The notes beneath the pieces are model-generated. The model worked only from the letters and a program-made list of their open reading frames with translations, made no database searches and was not told the DNA's origin. Below are positions 58,366 through 64,000 of a DNA stretch of 64,000 bases, one piece after another. The stretch spans positions 992,001 through 1,056,000 of the forward strand of contig JAUEDM010000008.1 of NCBI GenBank assembly GCA_033439685.1, given 5' to 3'. Numbering within the stretch: the first letter of the stretch is position 1; every line of letters begins with the position of its first letter. A program made the position numbers and the translations under genes. Source of the stretch: Apodospora peruviana. Lineage: Eukaryota > Ascomycota > Sordariomycetes > Sordariales > Lasiosphaeriaceae.

Positions 58366-58918
58366 CCCTGAGTCCGGCCCTAGTGTGGCTCCTGCCTTTA
58401 TCGCGCACCCCTACTATGGAAGGACTTTGATAGTGTTATTCCGACTGTCAGGTGGGCTCATATCTCTGGTGATAGGTGCAGTTGAAGGGGGAAGAAAGGT
58501 AACAGACCAATATCCGGATCGTCTCCCAGGGTCTTAAAATGGTATTATCTTGCATGGCACGCATCGTCTTGTAGGTCTGGTTGTGTTCCAAGGTTTGCCC
58601 CCCTACATGCACCCGCATATAGCAAGTTGTAGGGATATTAAGTAGCGACTTGCAGCGGCGTTTTTTATGTTTGCGGCGATGTCTCCTTATCGCCGATGAG
58701 GAACCCACGTCATAGCCGGACACGTCTGGCTTCTGGGAGAGCCATGATTGGCTGCTTCGCATTGCCAACCTTCGTATTGGAGGCCAGCATTGTAATATGC
58801 GTGGTATCTACAGAGTATTACGCTGATTTTCCCTTTAAAAGCCACCCTTTCCCCAGATTCGTAGGTAGGTTGCTTGCTCGTCAGCTCTGAACATCTATCC
58901 ACAAAACAAATTCACAAA

Positions 58919-60026
58919 ATGACTCCCCGACAGTTTGATGCTTCTGCCACAGCCTCCGGGCTCGTGAAAGAACTTGCACCTCATATCAAAGGCAAGGTTA
59001 TCCTCACCACCGGCCCATCCCCAGGCAGTCTCGGTGACCACTTCCTCAGGGCTATTGCCACGGCCGAGCCCCGCCTCCTTATCCTCTCGGGCCGTACTCC
59101 CTCCAAGCTGCAGCAGACTGTCGACGCCATTCACAGAGACAGCCCGGACGTGGCTACCCGTCTCCTTCAACTAAAACTCGATTCGCTCCAGGATGTGCGT
59201 GCGGCAGCTGAGACAGTCATGTCGGACGAGTGGGCCGACGTTCCCGCCATCGACGTGCTCCTGAACAACGCCGGCATCATGGCCGCTCCCTTTTCGCTAA
59301 CCGTCGACGGGTTCGAGAATCATTTCGCCACCAACCACCTCGGCCACTTCCTATTCACGAACATGATCATGCCCAAGATCCTTGCGTCGTCCTCGCCGCG
59401 CGTGGTCAACGTCTCTAGCGACGGCCACAGGCTGAGCCCCATTCGCTGGGCCGACATTAACTTCAACCGCGGCGACCGCCCGCACTATGACCCGTGGCGC
59501 GCCTACGGCCAGTCCAAGACGGCCAACATGCTGATGACGCTGTCGCTGGCCGAGAAGTTGGGACCGACGCGCGGACTGCAGGCGTACAGCTTGCACCCGG
59601 GCGTGACTAACACGAATCTGGGCGCCCAGATTGAGTGGGGAACTGCCTTTCGGAACCTGAGGGAGGTGGAAGAGTCGATGGGAAACGAAGAGGCGTATGT
59701 TGATGACTTCAAGTGGAAGACGGCTGACCAATGCGTGGCTACGCATGTCTATGCGGCGTTTGAGCCGAGTCTCAAAGGTAGGTTACATCACACTTAGACT
59801 TCCCTGATGGATGATTTTGCTGATCAATTTGTTTGGGTTTGATGTGGCTATAGAGAAGAACGGCGCTTACCTCCAAGATGCGCGTGTCGCGGATCCGTGG
59901 ACCGACACAGTCAAGCCGTGGGCCACGAGCAGCATCGAGGCGGAGAGACTGTGGAAGCTGAGCGAGGAGCTCGTCGGCCAGGACTTTAGCTACAAGACCA
60001 AGCAACCAACGACCAGTAATCCGTAG
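58919..60026 (+). CDS. Short-chain dehydrogenase/reductase
   Basis: Exons 58919-59777 and 59854-60026 (76-bp intron, gtaggt...ctatag) encode 343 aa. The ATG at 58919 follows an A-rich leader (caaaacaaattcacaaaatg). The NAD(P) loop is TGPSPGSLG (31-39), the variant found in retinol-dehydrogenase/WWOX-like fungal SDRs rather than TGxxxGxG. It also has NNAG (116-119), catalytic Ser in VNVSSDGH (about 166-167), Tyr196 and Lys200 in AYGQSK, and the family-typical LHPGVTNTNL. The likely reaction is NADP(H)-dependent oxidation or reduction of a small alcohol or ketone; substrate unknown. It is cytosolic, with no signal or membrane segment. It runs convergently towards the CCC1-like gene, 212 bp apart at their stop codons. 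Confidence 0.92.
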
Positions 60027-60238
60027 TATCGGTGGTAATGTACATTTTAGACAGAAGTATATAGCTCCCTCGAATCACCTTTCTGCTTCCTTTCGTCCCA
60101 AACCGATGTTACAAGACCGATGCATGCACGTTGTGAACTGTATGGTATCAATACACAAACCTAAACAAACATTCACTCCATAGTACGCCCCAAATCTCAG
60201 TTACCCGCGCCATCCCATACCACCCCAGAGTTCTCAAC

Positions 60239-61147
60239 CTATGTCTCCGAGTCCAACAGCCTGACAATAGCATAACTTGTCCCTGCCGCCAGCGCCCCAA
60301 CAACCAATGTCTGCAAGGCACCCCAAACCCCCGCTTTCTTTGTGCGTATGGTAACCCAACTCTTCATATACCCAAACGCGAGCAAAATAACAACCGTAAT
60401 AGCCACACTGACCCATAAAGCTTGCTGTGCCTCCTCCATAAAGAAATACGGCAACATCGGGATCAACCCACCAACGAAATAACTCATCCCCATCGTAACC
60501 GCACTAACCCAAGCGCGACCAACATCCGGTTCTGGGAGTCTCAGCTCAAAATCCATCATGAACCGAACCCATTCGTTCTTGTCGGCGCACAACTCGCGCA
60601 CCAAGGGGGCAGCAGCGTCAGCCGAAACTCCGTAGCCTGCCAAAATCTCATAGATTTCCTTGCGCTCCATCTCGGGCACGTGGTCGACTTCCCAGCTCTC
60701 GCGGGCGTGCTCGGCCTCCCAGTGCTGACGCTCCGACGCGGCGGCGAGGTACGCGCCCAGGCCCATGGAGATCATTCCTGAGAACAGTTCCGCGAGGCCG
60801 CCCATTATTACTATCTTTGTGTTTCCTAAAGACGAAAGGCCTGCCGTCAAGGCGAAGGGGACGGTTAGGCCATCGGAAAAACCGATGATGATGTCGCGGA
60901 GGACGGCGTCGTAGTTGGAGATGTGCGATTCGATGTGGGGTTGTCCGACGACTTGGGGGTGGCACTGATTGACTGTTGTGGAGGAAGAGATGCGGTTTAT
61001 CATGTTTGGTCGGAGCCTGGAACTAGGAGAGTGGGCGCGTTCCGAGGAGGGCACGTCGATTGCTGATGGGGATGAGCCATGGTGAGGGTGGGAAGCAATG
61101 TTATTGAGAAGTGGTGAGTATTCGCCGCTCGCGGGTTGTTGAGGCAT
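60239..61147 (-). CDS. CCC1/VIT-family vacuolar iron/manganese transporter
   Basis: A single exon encoding 302 aa from ATG 61147 (MPQQPASGEYSPLL); the frame stays open upstream to 61435, but that part has no family features. About 90 cytosolic Ser/His-rich residues precede the membrane domain. The signature DIIIGFSDGLTVPFALTAGL (about 91-110) is the first helix, followed by a second (KIVIMGGLAELFSGMISMGL GAYLAA) with the E-x-x-x-GxxSM metal path, an acidic cytosolic helical loop (HWEAEHARESWEVDHVPEME) with the Glu-rich metal-binding region, then three more helices. CCC1 moves Fe2+/Mn2+ into the vacuole in exchange for protons and protects against iron excess; in many ascomycetes its gene is repressed by HapX/CCAAT complex when iron is low. 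I did not find a clear CCAAT/HapX site just upstream. The gene symbol is withheld because paralogues exist. Confidence 0.9.
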   Translation of the reverse strand: MPQQPASGEYSPLLNNIASHPHHGSSPSAIDVPSSERAHSPSSRLRPNMINRISSSTTVNQCHPQVVGQPHIESHISNYDAVLRDIIIGFSDGLTVPFALTAGLSSLGNTKIVIMGGLAELFSGMISMGLGAYLAAASERQHWEAEHARESWEVDHVPEMERKEIYEILAGYGVSADAAAPLVRELCADKNEWVRFMMDFELRLPEPDVGRAWVSAVTMGMSYFVGGLIPMLPYFFMEEAQQALWVSVAITVVILLAFGYMKSWVTIRTKKAGVWGALQTLVVGALAAGTSYAIVRLLDSET

Positions 61148-61822
61148 GATGATGATTGCTGATTGTCCGGCCTGAATATAATGAAGATTGTCTTGCGACG
61201 CGTTGATGAGATGTTTTTGGTGAGAGAAATGATGAGTGGAAGGCGCGAAAAAGTCGAGCCGAGAAATTTGGCTGATCTCCAGATACGGAAAGTGGGGCGC
61301 GCCGTTTGACGATCGCGTCATGTTCGGGTCGGCGACGACTCGGAGTCGGCGCGGCGTTAGGCCATGTGGGTTAGGGTTAACTACCAGGTAAGGCACCAAA
61401 ACCTGGCAGTCCGGCACCGTTGAGATGAGATACAACTTTGTTCATGATAAATTCGTCTCGAGATTGAAGTTGAAGGTTTTTCACAAACATCTTCCATCTA
61501 ATACATCTCTGCCGAGAATATTACACCCCGGTTCGATTCCTCTGAAAGGCCCCAATATGCCATATGAGAAAAAACATGGTGCCTTTCGAATAATACAATA
61601 AGCTGCTGTCTCATTTGGTTAGACGTACAGTGGCAAGCCATTCGCCTGGTACTGAATGCAAATCCCGGCAGAGGTGTATAACATAAGTTATAACGCATCA
61701 AAGGCACCTGAGCTCTCTTCATGAAGCACCAATAAATAACTTGCTAATAACAAAGCTGAATGAGAGTGAAGACAAACAGAAAATGACATGCAACCACCAC
61801 CAAGTTAACCAAATGGCCTCTC
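61148..61822. other. Intergenic, CCC1 promoter and 3' end of secreted-protein gene
   Basis: A telobox-like gttagggtta at about 61371-61380 lies 225 bp upstream of the CCC1 ATG. A B-box-like ggttcgattcc at 61534 has no A box and is not a tRNA. Nothing else is supported. Confidence 0.4.
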
Positions 61823-62509
61823 CTAATGCCAAGTCACCGAAGCAACATTCCCATAGCACCTAACGTTCCTCGCATAATCGTGGTCATACAGTGCCCCACT
61901 CGGCACCGCGTCATCCAGCTGAGCACACTGCGGCAGCAGGGTAATAGGCGCGCATTGGGCCGGGATCTTTTGGTACGCGACCCCGTTGACGAGCTGTGCT
62001 TTTGCGAACCGGACGGGGTACTGCGGCTTCCCGTAGACCGGTTGGCTTTCGAAACAGACGACGAAGGTGCCCATGTCGGGCCCGTAGAGCGCCGGCACGT
62101 CGGCCGGCGGCGCCGCGATGCCGATCCCTGGCTGCGCCGTGCCCACGTCGATGCCGACATAGTCGACGTAGTCGGCATCGGCTTCGCCCGGCGCCAGCGC
62201 GTCCATTATCATGCTGATGGGGTATGTGCCGCCCGAGTCCGAGACGACGCCGATGTTGCCGTCGGTCCCGTTTTCGTAGAAGGTGCGGCCTGTGTTGTTC
62301 GTCAAGACGGCGGTTTCTAGGCCCGCGCCGATGCGCACGCCGGTGAGTTTGAGGTGGTTGATGGACGGAGAGAAGTCGCGGGTTGTGTCGGTTAGGTTGG
62401 CGACGAGGATGAAGCCGGTTGTCGCGGATAGTGAGGCTGGATTGGAGTCCACGAGGGGTGTGGCCAGTACTGCGGTGGCCAGACTGGCTAGGAGAATGAT
62501 GAAGATCAT
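61823..62509 (-). CDS. Small secreted protein, 228 aa
   Basis: A single exon from ATG 62509. A signal peptide (MIFIILLASLATAVLATPLV) is clear. The mature part is compact with N-glycosylation sequons (NLT, NNT, NGT), a repeated beta-strand look (TTGFILVANLTDTTRDFSPS, INHLKLTGVRIGAG, TGRTFYENGTDGNIGVV) and four Cys residues in the second half, including QCAPITLLPQCAQL near the end. It resembles a widespread group of uncharacterised secreted ascomycete proteins (I believe the DUF7907 type), without a known activity. There are no catalytic motifs and no GPI signal. It is likely an extracellular or cell-wall protein of unknown role; an effector function is only a guess. The neighbour (CCC1-like, same strand) is unrelated. 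Confidence 0.75.
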   Translation of the reverse strand: MIFIILLASLATAVLATPLVDSNPASLSATTGFILVANLTDTTRDFSPSINHLKLTGVRIGAGLETAVLTNNTGRTFYENGTDGNIGVVSDSGGTYPISMIMDALAPGEADADYVDYVGIDVGTAQPGIGIAAPPADVPALYGPDMGTFVVCFESQPVYGKPQYPVRFAKAQLVNGVAYQKIPAQCAPITLLPQCAQLDDAVPSGALYDHDYARNVRCYGNVASVTWH

Positions 62510-63680
62510 GGTGATGGATGAAAGGGACGATGTTGTTGGTTTGGCGCTGAAGAAAATGCGATGTGTGGTGTCAAATGGGTGTAAAGATCAAGATATCTGC
62601 CATGCACTCATCTTTTCTTGATATAATTCCAAAGTCATGGCATTGTACTATTTATATCCCGGGGTCTCGGGGGCTTTCGGTCTTCTTCTCAGCTGGTGTC
62701 CGGGGTGATACGGTCATATGTGGAAGCATCATTGGCTTCCGCGCCGCCCGATCAATCACTCCGGGGATGGAGCGGTGACCGAGTTGGTTTACACTTGAAG
62801 ATTAGGTTCGGTGCTAGTAGCACAGGTGCGACCTGGAATCGATCAGAGCGTCAAACCAGTCAAGGCGGTGGCCTGATCCACCGACAATCATGTCTATTCT
62901 TGGCGATTTGTGCAAGCTAGCCTACCTGCCGGAGCTGAACAACAGCGGCATCAAATCCACATTGTAGTTCGCACCAGGTCGACAGAGAAGGAATAAAGCT
63001 CTTGAAAAGCTGTGATAAGTCACTTCGGTTAGTTATAGGAGTTTGCGGAGTGTTGGTCGGAGATCTCATCGTTGCCGTGTTCCTAGCTAGTACCACTGCA
63101 GGACTTGTCCGTCACCTTTTCGTTGTTTCAGACCCTGATTCTCCTGGGCGACACTTGCGTTTGTCTGATATAAATGGTGTCTTAGATCATGCCGATGGAT
63201 AGCGTCCAAGTGAGATCAAGCGGTCCTACTCGTCGCACGATAGCGAAACATGTCAACAGTGGTGGAACAAATGTCCTTTTGGCAGCTGATGCCTGATAAA
63301 TCCAACTACAATGTCTCAGGTCTCGTAACGTGAGAAAAGTCGTGGGAGTTAGTCGTCGTATGGGCCCCAGTGCCGAGATGTCCGAAAGTCGGTCAAGTCT
63401 TCACCCATAACACCAAAAGTGGTAACAAGTTCCCAATGAGGTTACCGGAAGCTTCTGGGCATGAATGGTTGGTATCATCTGAACTACCCAGGACTGCAGC
63501 CCGGGAGATTCGTGGATGGCATGCCGGATAAATGTTTCCAGTGGCAGTGCCAAGACTTTCTCCTCTCCAGACAGACGACGTCACTTCACACTTCACGACC
63601 AAGGTTTTTTTTCAAAGTTCCTTACACCTTGTCCATTATATCCAAGGATACATACTGGGTTTGAGGGTCCACCGTTATAA
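62510..63680. other. Divergent promoter region
   Basis: These 1.2 kb lie between the secreted-protein gene (-) and the ADH gene (+), so both promoters fall here. A tataaat lies directly against the ADH ATG (about 63676-63682) and a ttatat at about 63636-63641 is a likelier core element. No gene is supported on either strand. Confidence 0.4.
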
Positions 63681-64000
63681 ATGGAGTTCCCACTCGAGAC
63701 GGAAGCTCTCGTCGTGATGGCGCCCGGTGCGCCCTTCACCCTGACACCCGTCGTCATCGACGAGCTACGGCCGGATGAAGTCCTGGTAGAGATGAAATAC
63801 TCCGGGCTCTGTCACACAGTCAGTTGTTCAATATTGTTCTAGAACCCAAAGACTCCCCTCCCCCTCTTCGCCAGCTGACAGCGATGCATGTCTAGGATCT
63901 CCTCGTCCACAAAGGTGCCCTGCCCATCCTCGAGCTACCCGCGATTCCCGGCCACGAGGGAGCCGGCATCATCAGAGCCATCGGATCAGAAGTCAGGGAT
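63681..64000 (+). CDS. Zinc alcohol dehydrogenase, 5' end only (cut by window)
   Basis: Exon 1 63681-63818 and the start of exon 2 from 63896 (77-bp intron, gtcagt...tctag) give the first 81 residues. They match the GroES-like domain of medium-chain zinc dehydrogenases: LTPVVIDELRPDEVLVEMKY SGLCHTD, where Cys44 is the first catalytic zinc ligand, followed by GHEGAG (His66 and Glu67) at the second. The CHTDLLV and PAIPGHEGAGII pattern is typical of aryl- or benzyl-alcohol dehydrogenases. The Rossmann domain and structural-zinc lobe lie beyond the window. It uses NAD(P) to oxidise an alcohol or reduce an aldehyde. The ATG chosen is the first in frame. Nothing links it functionally to its neighbours. 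Confidence 0.88.

Larger units (their letters stand above)
57080..58918. other. Transposon-relic spacer
   Basis: Between the amidase relic and the SDR gene the DNA is a mosaic of repeats: an AT-rich block at about 57280-57445, a 539-bp inverted-repeat element, and three copies of a short repeat, all listed separately. No host gene is supported until the SDR. Confidence 0.65.

Noticed and set aside
61148..61435. N-terminal extension of the CCC1-like transporter
   Set aside because: The upstream residues lack family resemblance and the region looks like promoter; MPQQ at 61147 is the better start.
61500..61560. Perfect B-box-like ggttcgattcc at 61534
   Set aside because: There is no A box, D-arm or acceptor stem upstream, so it is a chance match.
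1..64000. CRISPR arrays, prophage, integrons or bacterial operons
   Set aside because: No regularly spaced direct repeats or bacterial gene organisation were seen; the gene structure is fungal throughout.

Overview
The window looks like chromosomal DNA of a filamentous ascomycete (Pezizomycotina, most likely Sordariomycetes). The reasons are short 50-80 bp introns with GTRNGT donors and CTRAC-like branch sites, large gene-poor spacers, and the gene set itself: an asco-type laccase ending in a DSGL tail, a multi-LysM secreted protein, palA/RIM20, a GT31 family protein, fungal NLR (STAND) genes, a CCC1/VIT transporter, and P450 and SDR enzymes. There are no bacterial operons, no CRISPR array, no rRNA and no convincing tRNA.

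Layout. 0-1.1 kb: decayed remains of a fructosamine/ribulosamine kinase-like gene and an MFS transporter. 1.7-4.0 kb: six-exon laccase (-). 4-10.8 kb: gene desert. 10.8-16.7 kb: an orphan 442-aa protein (-), a SYLF/Ysc84-type actin-patch protein (+) and a small two-exon unknown (-). 18.7-20.2 kb: LysM effector-like gene (+) with recently duplicated modules. 20.6-21.2 kb: broken coiled-coil gene (-). 23-24.7 kb: GT31-type glycosyltransferase (-). 28.1-32.3 kb: a 1385-aa highly charged repeat protein (-). 33.0-35.9 kb: palA/RIM20 (-). 40.4-42.3 kb: cytochrome P450 (+).

45.8-58.4 kb is an accessory-type graveyard. It holds a decayed minus-strand NLR relic (N-terminal domain plus TPRs), a plus-strand NACHT-ankyrin gene with an intact ATPase core but a frameshifted remainder, a frameshifted amidase, a 539-bp MITE-like element with 64-bp terminal inverted repeats, and three copies of a short repeat. 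From 58.9 kb the sequence returns to ordinary genes: SDR (+), CCC1-like transporter (-), a secreted protein (-), and the 5' end of a zinc alcohol dehydrogenase (+) cut by the window edge.

I see no biosynthetic gene cluster: the laccase, P450, SDR and ADH lie far apart and do not form a pathway. The most unusual items are the charged repeat protein with its DDPxYxPSSS motif, the LysM array with near-identical DNA repeats, the NLR whose P-loop is split by an apparent GC-AG intron next to a 25-nt exon, and the transposon/NLR graveyard. Exon borders were placed by eye from splice consensus, reading-frame continuity and family knowledge, not by alignment.
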